Below, piece after piece: positions 1 to 11,900 of a stretch of DNA of 64,000 nucleotides (positions are counted from its first letter, which is position 1; each line of letters begins with the position of its first letter). The stretch lies in assembly GCF_025698545.1 (NCBI RefSeq), contig NC_068569.1:25048001-25112000 (forward strand), written 5' to 3'. The DNA is from Gossypium raimondii. Lineage: Eukaryota; Streptophyta; Magnoliopsida; Malvales; Malvaceae. The position numbers and the translations under genes are program-made. Below the pieces are notes generated by a model. The model ran no database searches. It saw only the letters and a list, made by a program, of their open reading frames with translations, and was not told where the DNA came from.

Positions 1-647
1 ATAATATAATTTTGTATATATAATGCAGAAACCGACAACCATTAGCATGTATATGACAAATTAAATTTCCATAGTCCGCTTTCAGTTCCATCACTTCCAT
101 GTACTATCATATGACAAAGGATTCATTCTTTCTTTTATCGATACCATGTCATGTGTACTGTATCAGAAAAAAGTGTTTTCAGATGGATGAATGAATTGAT
201 TACCAACTTGCTGAGCCTAAAACCAAAAGCTAGTTACAGCTAGTGCTCAATTCCACGTCGGCCTCATCTGCATGGTCCGTGCCTTCATGGCTGATGCCTT
301 TTGGATTGATTTCGAAGTAACAATTGTTTGAAGTTGACGTGTACATATAGACATGTATGCTAAAATAAATAGGATGGCCGATGTGTCAGTTAAGTTGGAG
401 CCCAAATAACCGACATGAACTTCAATAATTTAAAGTGGGGTTGTAGTTCGTTTTCAAGCCCTCTAAGACCTTATGGCAAGTTTTTGTCATTGGTAAATCA
501 TAAATGTGGTTTTTGAGTTGGAGGAATGGAGGGTATGCCAATACCAGACTGCAAGTGAAAAGAGCTCGACTCGCTTTCTTTCTCTCAATGTATAATATTC
601 TCCATATTTCTTTCAGACCTTATCTTAATTTCATGAGATATGGGAGG

Positions 648-1114
648 CACGTGGCTTATATGAACTCTGCAGCATGCATGAACGCATAAATCTGTTCATA
701 TGATTAATGTATTTAATTTATATTTATCTTATCAAATCATTAGTGCAAATTACATTAGTAGTCATTTAACTATAATTTTTTATCACTCAACTATGGAAAG
801 TTAGAAAATAGTCATCCAATTATTCAAATTTTTTCACTATCCGACTAACGTAAAAATGAAAATGCCAAAAATCTAAGATAATTGAGTAACTAAAAAAGAT
901 GAAGCTATAGTTGAGTGATCATTTTTCATAATTGAGTGATGAAAAAAACATAATTGGATGACTAATAATATAAATACGAATAAATATGAATGCATTTCGT
1001 ATACCAATAATCTACCACGTGGCCTACACATCACGTATAAGTATAACAAGTCTATTTTGCATGGAAGAAACAATTAGCAGGACATAATTCATGGAAGAAA
1101 CACGACATCACGTG
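648..1114. promoter_or_regulatory. G-box cluster upstream of SAUR
   Basis: Three perfect palindromic CACGTG hexamers occur at 648-653, 1016-1021 and 1109-1114, about 1.0, 0.63 and 0.54 kb before the SAUR start codon. G-boxes bind bHLH (PIF) and bZIP factors, and many SAUR genes respond to light and auxin through such sites. Function here is inference from the motifs only. Confidence 0.35.
746..975. repeat. imperfect inverted repeat, MITE-like
   Basis: The left arm (about 746-806) contains AGTAGTCATTTAACTAT and ATCACTCAACTATG. The right arm (about 907-975) contains the reverse-complement motifs CTATAGTTGAGTGAT and TTGGATGACTAAT. A related half-copy appears near 23855-23950 (CACCTAA/TCACTTAGCTA motifs on the minus strand). 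No target duplication could be defined, so the transposon class is left open. Confidence 0.5.
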
Positions 1115-1435
1115 TTTTGAAACTATGTTAAATGATGAGTTGAAAATGGTTTTTAAGGAAGTGCTCAATGTATAAATTTATTTATATTTTGATAATGTAT
1201 AAAAATAGAAATCCATTAAACTTAAATGTAATCCATTTAAATACCAAATAACAAAAAACAAAATAACTCTTCATGTCTAAAAACTACCCTCAGTTTAACT
1301 TGCATGGGATACTTTTCTAAATCACAGCTTCAATACATTAGCAACAGTTGTCCCGGGGATTTAATTGTAGCTAGAGAGAAGAACAGTATAATCAAAATCA
1401 ATCCTTACTTGTCTGCCTGACCCTCCATCAATCTC

Positions 1436-1441
1436 TGTCTC
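1436..1441 (+). promoter_or_regulatory. possible AuxRE (TGTCTC)
   Basis: A TGTCTC hexamer, the core bound by ARF proteins, lies about 90 bp upstream of the TATA box of the SAUR gene. It sits at the edge of a CT-rich stretch (1431-1458), so it could be a by-product of simple sequence. Confidence 0.3.
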
Positions 1442-1523
1442 TCTTTCTCTCTCTCTTAACACCAAAGCTTTTACATCCTTATCTTCCATTATAATGAAGG
1501 CAAGCCACACCTCCCAACTTCTC

Positions 1524-1533
1524 TATATATATA
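1524..1533 (+). promoter_or_regulatory. TATA box of SAUR gene
   Basis: TATATATATA lies about 112 bp upstream of the SAUR ATG. That predicts transcription starting near 1555-1560 and a 5' leader of roughly 90 nt. Confidence 0.55.
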
Positions 1534-1644
1534 CTGTAGAGCATTCCCTTTTAATTAATCCAAACATCTTTCATTTTTTTTTCTATTGAATACATATATG
1601 TATCTATAATTCATTCCCACACTTTTCAGTTTTCTTTTTCTCGA

Positions 1645-1896
1645 GTGATGATGCGAAAGAAGGTAGAGGTTGATAAAAGGAGTAGAGCTCCGAAGGGCCA
1701 TTTTGTGGTATATGTAGGCACTGAAATGACAAGGTTTGTAATTCCCACATCGTTCCTCAACAACCCTATCTTCCAGCAATTGCTCGATAAAGCTGCAGAA
1801 GAGTACGGATTCAATAACCAGAACAGGATTCTACTGCCTTGTGATGAGTTTACTTTTCAAAGCCTTACCAAGTATTTGGCCAAGCAATGTCCTTAG
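1645..1896 (+). CDS. SAUR: SAUR family auxin-responsive protein
   Basis: This intronless ORF encodes an 83-residue small auxin-up RNA protein. SAURs are short-lived plant proteins that inhibit PP2C.D phosphatases, activate plasma-membrane H+-ATPases and so promote cell expansion. The SAUR core is clear: APKGHFVVYVG (residues 15-25), then TRFVIPTSFLNNPIFQQLL (about 29-47) and a C-terminal part ending in LPCDEFTFQSLTKYL. The length is typical of short SAURs with almost no N- or C-terminal extension. Translation could begin at either of two adjacent Met codons. A TATA box lies 112 bp upstream and an AATAAA-type signal at 1985-1990. No second SAUR is visible in the window although these genes often occur in tandem arrays. 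Family assignment is firm; the orthologue is not assigned. Confidence 0.93.
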   Translation: MMMRKKVEVDKRSRAPKGHFVVYVGTEMTRFVIPTSFLNNPIFQQLLDKAAEEYGFNNQNRILLPCDEFTFQSLTKYLAKQCP

Positions 1897-1984
1897 ACAT
1901 CTTTGGTCCATTTTCAGCTCTTGACAATAGCTTAATCATGGTGATGACAAAGTTTGTATTTGTCAAAACCTTGTGTAATCTGTT

Positions 1985-1990
1985 AATAAA
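1985..1990 (+). terminator. poly(A) signal of SAUR
   Basis: AATAAA occurs about 90 nt after the SAUR stop codon, a usual distance for a plant polyadenylation signal. Confidence 0.5.
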
Positions 1991-2387
1991 AATGCTCAAC
2001 TCTTAATTTTCAATGGTTAAAATTCAATTCATGCATAAAAATAAAACATCAACTTTATCTGGTTTGCTATTAGACCGGATCAGGCGTATCAATTATGATT
2101 ACTTTCCTATATTTCAATAAATGAATTAGCTATAAAAATAATTACAAATATTTATCATTTAATATAATAAATAATTTTAAATAATTATATAATTAATTAG
2201 AATATTTATAAAAAGTATTATGATACATCTTATTATTTTATTCAATAAAATTACAAATTCATATTTGTTTAATAATTTCATAAAAATAAAATATTTTTTC
2301 TATTCTCACATCACCGCTACAATTTCCCTTTAATCCAAACACATAACTCCACCGTGGTTTTAATCTCACTAGTACACTGAAGAGCGT

Positions 2388-2522
2388 TATACTTGTCAGT
2401 GTAAAAGGATATGGGTTCGAGCACACTGAAGAGCATTTAAATAGAAGGATAATATATTTCAGCGCACTCGAACTCACGCCTACATTAACAATAATGTTGA
2501 TGCCAATAGAGTTAAGACTCAA
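2388..2522. mobile_element. two SINE-like fragments, inverted
   Basis: The left piece (2388-2454, + strand) holds GGGTTCGAGCACACTGAAG, which matches a tRNA B-box followed by SINE body. The right piece (about 2445-2522) reads the same motif on the minus strand (GAGTTCGAGTGCGCTGAA) and adds an A-box-like CTCTATTGGCATC. The same sequence type recurs at 50381-50515 and 52047-52147. Together they suggest a tRNA-derived SINE family; here two truncated copies abut in opposite orientation. Confidence 0.5.
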
Positions 2523-3455
2523 CTAGCATAAGTAGTTATTGACATTTGTATAAAAAAAAGAATTATAGTATATTTTATTTTTTTAGTTTATTTAAATATG
2601 TTAAATAATTAACTAATTTATAAATTTATCTTAATTAAATAATTTAAAAGGTTTTAAATAAAAAAATTAAAATAAATTAACTAAATGAACGATATATTTA
2701 AAATAAGGAAATAAATAAAAATAAAATAATTAAAAGTAAAAAATCAAAATGAATCTAAACAATGGTAATATTGGAACAAGGTGAAACTGACGTGAAGGAT
2801 CCAACCTGTTATAGGGTCAAAGTGGTAAAAGAAAATTTCCTCCATGGAGGAGGGTTATACCAGCCGAAGCTTAATGCTCCAGTGGAAAAGAAAAAGGGGT
2901 GGTGAGGTGAAGCAATCTCACCCTTGTAATCCAAAGGCCTTGTTAGTGTGTAAAAAATACTTTTTACCTATAATTATTGGAGGAGTGGAAATGCACAATT
3001 CACTCTTAGAGAGAATAAGATTTAAATTTTGAAGACAATATTATTAAAATAATAACTCCAAACCCTACTCATAAATCATAAAACGGACATAAAAAGTATA
3101 TATAAAAAATATACTCTTTAAAAGCTATGAACTGCTTTCTTTTTCATCCAAAGAAAACATTAATTTATCGTGATTTGATAGTAAAAATAATCTAAATCTA
3201 TACAATCCAAAAATAAATTAACTCGAAACAATTAAAATTGAAAATAAGGTATACATTAAAAATTTATCAATAAAGTATAATTTTATTTTTAAAAATGATT
3301 TAATAAAATAAATCAAAGCATTACTAAAATGTTTGGGTGAAATGTTTGCTCTGATAATAAAAACGCAGGAATAAATTGTAAAACTAAAAAAGAGGACACG
3401 CAAGAATTATTTTGCAATTCAATAAAGAATCATTAATGGCTATGAAGCCACACAA

Positions 3456-3494
<39 letters not shown>
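3456..3494. repeat. AAT trinucleotide microsatellite
   Basis: About 13 uninterrupted AAT units. It is likely to be length-polymorphic. Confidence 0.9.
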
Positions 3495-4195
3495 CCATTA
3501 AGTACTAAAAAGTAGAAGCATTAATATAGATTTAGAAAACCTCGAATTTCCTGGGATTTTTACAATCATAATGCTAACTTTATGTGGATCCAGTGTCTTG
3601 TTTGGAAGAGTCTGTGGGCTATCAAGTATCAACTACACCTCTCTCAAATTTTCTTGATTAATAGCTTTATTTGCTCCGATCAAGTTCATACTGTGAGAAG
3701 AATCATTCCACCAATTTATCTGTTAGTGTCGGTGAACTTTCTAAAATTGTCCTCTCAATAAAAAGTGTGAGAGTTGCTAAGAATTATCTGGCTAATCTAG
3801 AAACTTAATAGCAGCAATTCGCAAGATGCATTAGACTTTTATTGATAAGCAGAGGGTTCAAAATTATATTTCTATCGCACATTACATAGTTTCCTTTCCC
3901 CAAGAGACTCCCACCAAGATTACAAAATCTTTTTTATGTGCTCAAACATCCATATTCTCAAGTGATCTTTTTATTTCTATCAAATCTGCAAATAGTGAAC
4001 AGTTAAGGGCGACCTATTCCAACTTAATAGCTTCATTGTAAACTATACTCGTCTCACCATTCTATCTGGTGTCCTCCAAGGCCTAACTGGCCCTTCTAAC
4101 GTTACCATCATTTTTCTAGCGTTGCTCATGTTTCCTATTGCTACTAGAGCTGTTGTTTTGTTGTTGACTTGCAACTACCTCTAGAGGATCAACTT

Positions 4196-7092
4196 TGTAA
4201 CAACTCGATTTTCAGTAGTATTGAAAAATGTGGTTTCAAAACTCCATTTTCGTAAATCGGGTTCATAAATATTAAATATGAATATTTACAGAGTTGGTGT
4301 AAAGGTATAGTAGAGTTTGGTCTGGTAATTTTGTTGATTTAATAGTTAATTTAGATGTAGGGACAAAATTGTAAAATTCTAATCACTATATGTTTTTAAT
4401 TAGCCAAAGGTTCAAAATGGTAAATAAAACATTTTGTTACATCAAATAGTGGATGATGATGTTAACTTCCACTAGTTTTTTATTAATGGTGATTAAGGTT
4501 TAAATAATTAATTTAGGTTAATGAAGATTTAATTCAAGTATAAAAAATCAATTTGTGCAAAATTGTCCTCTTTCTTTCTTCTTCTCCACCGCCTAATCAT
4601 AAAAACCTAAGGGAAAAACCATTTTTGAAGCTCAAAGCATTCGACCCTTGATTGGTAGGTAAATTCATGTCATTTTCTTGAAATTTTTATGTTTTTTTAT
4701 GTCAAGTGAGCTTGATTGAGCTAGCTCATGTACCAATTTGTAAAACTATTAAAGTTTTTAAAAATTTTCATTGTTGATTTCTTGAATAAATTGGTATGAA
4801 ATTGATAGATTTTAATTTTAGATTATGAAAAGGACTAGATTGTAACGTTTAATTGTTAGTTTTATACATAGGGACTAAAGTGAATAAATGTGAAATTACT
4901 GTGAAATTTTGGTATAAATAGAAAACAGAGGGTCCCTAGTGAATGTAATTGAAGTTGGTTTTTAAATCAAGGCTTAAAATTAGAAGTTATGACTATTTTG
5001 AATTTAAGGACTAAATTGAATAAAATGTAAAATTGAAGGGTACTAAAAAATAAGATTATATAGGTTCACGCATGTCATGGAATAATGTATAAGTGTTCGG
5101 TATTGATGGATTGTATGGAATAATTGTATAGATCAAGAATTGGATCAAATCAGAGGTAATCAAGGAAAATATAAAATTGTTGATTAGTTCTTGAAGGATC
5201 AACTTGTTGGTGTTTTGATCAGGTAAATTTATATGGTATTTATTTATTTAGGTTGTTATGTACTTGAATTGTGCATATAAATGTGTTTGGTTGCAAATTG
5301 ATATGATCAGGCTAGAATTGGACTAAATTGAAAAATGATGTTAATATGTGTAAAAGATATCCGTGTGAACTTAGTAAAGGTTAGGATACAATGGCAATTG
5401 AGTCTTGTGCGTACTTGTATGGGATTGATTACAAATGTTACAAAGGTCTAGCACTTGTTGCGAATTCTTAAATACATGTGACACAGGTTTAGCTTGGACG
5501 AGTAACCTGATGTGTTGTTATAAAGGTTTAGTCCTGACGGGTAACCTGACATGTATATATTCAGCTTAGACAAACAACTAGTGTGGTGTAGATACATGTG
5601 TATCTGAGTCTGTTTACTAGGGTCCATCAAGCAAATCAATTTATATGAAATTGAGAAATTAAAATGGGATGAAATGAACTTGATATTCAAATGATAAGTT
5701 ATTGAATGAATTATGTAAGAAAAATCGATTAAAGTGTTGCCTTTGATATATAAGTGAATGTAACATCCCTTGATTAAATATGAATTTGAGATTGTTACCT
5801 AATATGACATGAATTAGCATGTTAAGTACTTGTGATGTTATATGGTTTGATTATAAGATAATACTTATCTTGTTGATGTTTAGATATGTTATGTCTAGCC
5901 AAACTATGCTAAGTTATGGTAGCTTATTGTATTTAGATAAAAGATAAGATAAGTTTTCTTTAATATCTATGGACTTACTAAGCATCTTATATGCTTACCT
6001 AGTTTGTTTTCCCTTTTCTTTATAGATTGCCACATTGTGGAACACGTCAAGTTGAATCGTCTCGAAGCTCACACTATCACTGAATCGGTAGTTATATGAT
6101 CATTTTGAGTCTAAGAGTTGTGGCATGTATATAACTGTCATGGTGTGTATCTTAGTATGAGAATGTGTTTACTTTTTGTCAAGCTTGTCTTAAATATTAT
6201 CTACTATGTTGATTTGGTGTTTTGGATTACATATGGTGTTGGACATATGAGTGCTTCTATGCTAAAAGATGTGATGATCTATAATTATATGTATAGCATA
6301 TGAAATGACATAATTGAGGTAGAAAATTGAATTGGTAGCTTGGTTAATATATGAATGAATTGAATAGATATTTGGAGAATAGTACTCTAAAATGTGCTCG
6401 TGATATGGAACTTATATGTTTATTAAGTGCAAAGTTGAATGTATTGAAGTTGAAAGACATGTTTTTGATAGTTTTGGCATAGGTGAAGTTGTAATGGAAT
6501 GTATAAAATGTCATGATTTGGTTTTGAATTGATTTACGTCATGGTAGATTTGGATCTAGTTAAAATTGGTTTAGAAACTTGTTGGCATGAAATGACATGA
6601 ATTTCTCTTGATGATGATTGTATAATATGGCTTGTTTCAAATAGGTAAAGTGTATGACTTGAATTGGGATCAAATGATTCATTTTTGCCAAAAATAGGGG
6701 TCACGTCTTGATGACCAACCTACTTCGTCGCGATTTCGCGTCGCAACGTCGGCCAATAGTAAGCGACGTCGCGACGTTGAGTGGCCTGAGATCATAACGT
6801 GACCTACTATTTTGGCGACGTCACGACGTGGAAGAGATGACATTGTAATGTCGGCCTTGAACTTCTAAAATTTTACAATTTGGTCCTAATTCGTACTCGG
6901 GCTGACAAAACAGCTTTCGTAAACTCGATTAAGACTCATAATTGATTGTTTAACATTAATTGAATGTGATTGACACTTAATTGCATGTGTGAATGATTTT
7001 TTTTAATGCGTATTCGACTATAATTACTCCGAAAACAAAAGTGACACTCCATAACTCGGACCTGACGATCAGGTCGGGTGAAGGGTGTTACA
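4196..7092. mobile_element. solo LTR, Gypsy-type (old)
   Basis: A 2897-bp segment begins TGTAACAACTCG and ends GGGTGTTACA, the TG...CA ends typical of long Ty3/Gypsy (Tekay/Del-like) LTRs. No gag-pol frames lie inside or beside it, so it is a solo LTR. The flanking pentamers AACTT (4191-4195) and AGCCT (7093-7097) match at 3 of 5 positions and differ only by transitions, consistent with a decayed target duplication. It contains degenerate repeats of a TTTAGC..GGACGxGTAACCTGA motif (about 5485-5580) and a cluster of ACGT-core palindromes (6727-6830). Confidence 0.7.
6727..6830. repeat. ACGT-core palindrome cluster in solo LTR
   Basis: The CG-rich island carries repeated GACGTCGCGACGT-like and GACGTCACGACGT motifs within an otherwise AT-rich LTR. 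ACGT cores are bZIP/TGA binding sites, so this may be an enhancer-like block of the LTR. Function is inference. Confidence 0.45.
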
Positions 7093-7416
7093 AGCCTCCT
7101 CCTGCACTGGATTTCCACTGCCTTAACCTCAGCCATATCCACGATTGGTTTGCTTAAAAGCATCATCTTTTTTCTTTATTATATGAAACTTGATCTGTCT
7201 ATATTAACTTTGATAAAATTATATATTTAATTCATATACTTTAAAAATTAAATGTTTTTTTCTCTTTTTTTATTTAAATCATTAGAATTAATAATATTTT
7301 ACTCAAAATTTTCTAAGTTCAAATATTTATTTTTTGTCAATCACATACCTTATTATATATGAAAATAGCCTAATTAACATACTAAGTTAAAAAAAAAATT
7401 TAACAATAGATACGAC

Positions 7417-7737
7417 TAGAGGTGATCATGGGTTGGGCTAACCGATCTGGTCCGATGGCCAGCCCGAAAAATGGGAGGTTCGAGTAAAAATATAGGCCTG
7501 AAATATGGATTTGGGTAAAAATATGAGGCCCGTTTCGGGCCTTGGGTAAATTTTTTTTGGCCCAGGCCCGGCTCGAATTATATATTAAATATATATATAT
7601 TTTTATTTTTAATCAAATATATATATTTTATATATATTTAATATGGGTCGGGTCGGGCCAGACTCGGGCTTAACAATTTTCTTTCGGGTCGGGCCTAAAA
7701 TTTTGTCTGGACTCGGCCCGGCCCATGATCACCTCTA
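7417..7737. mobile_element. hAT-type MITE with 8-bp TSD
   Basis: A 321-bp element with terminal inverted repeats TAGAGGTGATCATGGG / CCCATGATCACCTCTA. Both ends are flanked by a perfect 8-bp direct repeat GATACGAC (7409-7416 and 7738-7745). The 8-bp duplication and the TAGRGGTG-like terminus are hAT features. The interior is rich in GGCCCGGCC / GGGTCGGGTC blocks around an AT core, and it has no coding capacity. Confidence 0.88.
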
Positions 7738-7898
7738 GATACGACTGATGTTCATGATTGAACGAGAAATTTTGAATTGAAAAAAAAAGAGTATCTAAAT
7801 TTTAATTTTTTAAATATAAAAACTAAATTTCAAATTCTATCAGAGTGCAAGGACTGATAGAAAATTTTAACCAATTCATAACACCGAACCCATACACC

Positions 7899-8498
7899 TA
7901 AGGGTGAGCAAAATTCGATTCAATTCGAAAAAATAAAAAAAATTCAAATTTCGAGTTAATCGAATCAAGTTATTCGAGTTATTCGAGTAAACTCGAATAA
8001 GAAATTTCGGATTTCGAGTTCGAGTCGATTTGAATTTTTACAATTCGAATAACTCGAATCATTCGAATAATAGATTAGTATAAATACCGTTTTGGTCTCT
8101 GTCAATTTTGAAAATAAGCAAATTCGTCTCTCTTAACAAAATTACAAAAAAAATCAAAGTAATTTTCAAATTTTGAAAATAATTTTGAAAATTCAAAATA
8201 TTTATAGAAATTCTAATATTTATATTTTTAAAAATTATAAATTTAAAAAAACTAAAAATATAAAAAATTAATAAAATAATAATTTTGGAATTTAAATAAG
8301 TGATTAATGATTCAAATTTATCATACTAAAATATCTTATTTTTATTATTTTGCTTAAAAAATTCAAATATATTTTGTTTCAAATTTTTGTGTTCTAATCT
8401 GAAAATAGTTATATTGTACAATATTTTAATTTAACATTATTAATTTTTCTAATTTAACTCAAATGGTTTCACTCAATTCAATCTAGCGCTCACCCCTA
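7899..8498. mobile_element. hAT-like MITE (TAAGGGTGAGC ends)
   Basis: The left end TAAGGGTGAGC (7899-7909) and the right end GCTCACCCCTA (8488-8498) form an 11-bp inverted repeat with one mismatch. The interior is full of ATTCGA/TCGAGTTATTCGAGT repeats. The flanking octamers (CATACACC and ATTCGAGT) do not match. A further ATTCGA-rich arm at 8775-8840 resembles the reverse complement of the left arm, so the true right end may lie there or two copies may be nested. Confidence 0.6.
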
Positions 8499-8524
8499 AT
8501 TCGAGTTATCTAAAATTCAAATAA

Positions 8525-8633
8525 AAAAAGACAAAATTATGTCGTTTTGATAAATATTTATTTTTTTCTAAAGTTAAAAGTCAAAACTATTAAGTTAAAA
8601 GGCAAAATTACGTTGTTTTGATAAATGTTTACT
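8525..8633. repeat. direct repeat of about 36 bp
   Basis: GACAAAATTATGTCGTTTTG (from about 8530) recurs as GGCAAAATTACGTTGTTTTG (from about 8603), each followed by ATAAAT. The two copies lie about 73 bp apart. Confidence 0.5.
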
Positions 8634-8930
8634 CATTAGTTTTACTTCCCTTCCGGAATCGCCTCATTCTTCTTCTTTTTTTCTTTTACTCAAAATTAAT
8701 CTAAAAGCTTGTACTTTGTCTACTTATAAAATAATCGATCTATGTAAATGGAACATTGAGTATAAATAATAATATTCGTTAATTCGACTCGACTAGAAAT
8801 TATTTGAATTGATTCGAAAAAAATTCAAATTGAATTCAATTAGAAAATAGGATTTGACTCTAGTGTAATATCCACCACTTTAAATATGTACCTATAGTAA
8901 CCATATTTCCATTGATCTAGAAACGGAAAC

Positions 8931-11900
8931 ATGGAAAAGTCCCGCAAATGGTGTTTCTGGAGGAAACCGAAAATAAAAGCAACCCCTCCAATGCCCATAA
9001 TCTTATTGCTGCTCTTAAGCATATTTGAAACAGGAATTAGTTCGACAGCTGATCATTTTAAGGTAGATGGGAAAGTGTTGGAGTTAGACGAATCCAACTT
9101 TGACTTAGCTATTTCATCTCTCAATTACATCCTCGTTGACTTCTACGCCCCTTGGTGTCGCCACTGCAAGCTCCTTTCCCCCCAGGTTTCATATTCTTCA
9201 TCCAATTCTTGTATGGTTTTTTAGATATCATTTCGTTTTTGTTTTTTAAAGTTCAATTGAATTGGTTTGATTCTAATCATATTTGGTAGCTTTATTTCCT
9301 TTTCTTTTTGGTTTTTAATGTCCCATAATTGTTGTACCAATAAACTAAAATTGCTTATTTGCCTTTTCTGCATCGCAGTTAGATGAAGCTGCTCCTGTTC
9401 TTGCAGGATTGAAGGAGCCAATAGTGATAGCCAAAGTTAATGCTGACAAATTTACCCGTCTTGCTAGTAAACATGATGTTGAGTAAGCGTCTATGACACT
9501 TTTGTTTTATAAGGTGGATTAGAAATAAAATTTCCAAAATTTGTTATGCATTTGGTTTGCAGAAATGTCTTTATGTAGTGTTGGCAATCGAAATGAAAAC
9601 TGAGAAACTGTTTCAGCAATTCTTTGCTTTGGGAATAATAGACTTTTAAGTAAAAACCCTTTGTTAACTGTAATAAATTATTTATTTTTATGCATTTCTT
9701 TCTATTTTTTGCAATGCATGTCCGTTGATGCCTTTAATACATAATCACAGAACATGAATGATCTGTTTGTATAAAGAAAGCATAAACCTCAGGCTAGGCC
9801 ATTATTGTCTTCACTTTTAAGATTTATAGTAAAAATTGGAATTTGCAGTGCCTACCCCACCCTCAAGCTGTTTATGCATGGTGTTTCTATGGAGTATTAT
9901 GGACCAAGGAAAGCGGATTCACTTGTTCAATATCTGAAGAAATTTGTTTCTACCGATGTGTCTATTCTTATCTCAGACTCTGCCATTAGTGATTTTGTTG
10001 AAGAAGCCGGTACTTTCTTTCCTATATTCATAGGGTTTGACTTGAATGAGACAGTGCTTTCTAACTTAGCTGTTAAGTACAAGAAAAGGGCATGGTTTTC
10101 TGTGGCAAAGGATTTCTCTGATGAAGCCAAGGTATTGTATGACATGGAAAAGTTTCCTGCTTTGGTAGCTATTCATCCGAATTATAAGCAACAAAGCATT
10201 TTCTACGGCCCTTTTGAAGGTTAGTTTATTATCAAGTGTCTTTTATCTAGGTTAGCATTCAACAATGCATTTCAAGTGCCTTTCAAATATTACAGTCATG
10301 TCACATCGCTTATCTTTTATCATGCACAATCGACTGTGGTATTAACTATGGGTGTTGCCATTTCTTTATGTTTTTGCATACGAGTACTTATAAATTTGAT
10401 GATAGAAATTTGTTTTGTGGTGGATCATAGGAAGGTAGTTGAGTTCTTATTCATCTTTTTGGGGTTTTACATAATATTCTTTACCTTCTATATTTTTTTT
10501 GTTTTAATCAGACAACTTGATCTGGTATTTCCCATGTAAGGCTTAGGAACTGTGGAAAAAATAAATTTTGTTTATTAAAGGATTTGGTGGAGTTACCTGA
10601 CCTATTGTAATTTTAAAATTTTTGGGTAGATTTTACTTGAACCTGGAAGGCAACTTGATAGGATAACTGTAACACGAGCCAATTGTGATATTTATGGTGT
10701 GAAATGTGGAAATAGAAGAAAGTATGACAAAAATTTTGTACAGTTGAGTGTTTTTCATATAAAAGAAAGTAGATTAAAGGGAAATTATAGTCATATGGAA
10801 AGGGTATTGTGGATTAGATTAATGATACATGGGGTTTGTTGATGGCATGTCACATTGTTGTATAGGTTTGTCGATGTGGAGAAGGATCTGACCCTAGTAA
10901 AATGAAGGGAAAAAAATGCTAAAAACATCTCTTTGATTATAACATTGAAGAATAATCTTATAGTGATTTATTGTTATTATGAACTTATGAGCTTTAGGAT
11001 GCGCAACTTGTAGGAGAAAAGAAAAAGAGAAGGAACTATTAGAATGCTACTGAAAATGATGGATGAGTGGGCATACAAGGTAAGTCTAGATAGTGTTGAG
11101 CTGTAGCATATTTCCATGTTCTTGCAGCGATTGTTTGGTTTGTGTTTATTGGCATTATCCATAGGATTTCTACTACCCACTAGAAGTAAGGCTCCTGTTT
11201 CATCTGCTTTGCATGCTCAGATAGTGGCATTTAGTTATTTCAGTTTGTCTGGGACTCAGAAGGTTTAATTTATTGTATTCTTGACAAGGCTTTCATTTAA
11301 AGGCATATATTTTTCTGTGTCTTTTCTTTTTTACATTGGTTACTAAATGCATGGTAGTCAAACTCAAGCATTCTGAATCAAATAAATCATAAATGAGGAT
11401 ATAGCAGAGAGATGGCTAATTTGCTTTTCAATCTGTAAATTTTCTGTCTGCAAAAGAAAAAGAAATCTAACCTTTCAGCTTCAATCATGCAGGTGAATTT
11501 TTGGAGGATTTTATAAAACAGAATTTTCTCCCTCCAGTGGTGCCCTTGAACCATGAGACATTGAAGCTATTGAAAGATGAAAAGAGAAAAATTGTCTTAA
11601 CCATCACTGCGGATGAGAATGAAGACCAAACACAGAACTTGATCAAGTTATTGAAGGCTGCTGCATCTACAAATCGTGATTTAGTGTTTGGTTATTTTGG
11701 GCTTAAGCAATGGGAAGACTTTGCTGATAAATTTGAAGCTAATGAGAAGATGAAGTTACCAAAAATTATTGTCTGGGATGGAGATGAGGACTACTTTTCT
11801 GTAAGTATTAATTCTTCACATATTATAGTTCAACTCTAAATCCAAGATTTAGTGCCTCTAATGGTAGTGATTAGCTTGTTTTCTTCTTATCTTAGCATAA

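Larger units (their letters stand above)
1..1520. other. upstream intergenic region
   Basis: No gene is supported here. The short open frames have no recognisable domain. The stretch holds an imperfect inverted repeat (about 746-975) and the distal promoter of the SAUR gene, including three CACGTG motifs. Confidence 0.6.
1991..4195. other. intergenic, repeat-derived
   Basis: The sequence is AT-rich with no supportable intact gene. It contains a pair of SINE-like fragments (2388-2522), an AAT microsatellite (3456-3494) and, at its right end, the antisense part of a broken coding fragment that a solo LTR interrupts. Confidence 0.6.
3830..7166 (-). pseudogene. unidentified broken coding fragment, LTR-interrupted
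   Basis: On the minus strand, 7166-7093 reads an open segment containing VDMAEVKAVEIQCRRR. It is broken by the LTR at 4196-7092. Just beyond, minus-strand sequence from about 4194 leftward reads DPLEVVASQQQNNSSSSNRK, then continues with several in-frame stops through EAIKLE and SLFADLIEIKRSL to about 3940. The sense-like composition on both sides suggests one former coding unit split by the insertion. I do not recognise the family; a domesticated or transposon-encoded protein is possible. Confidence 0.25.
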
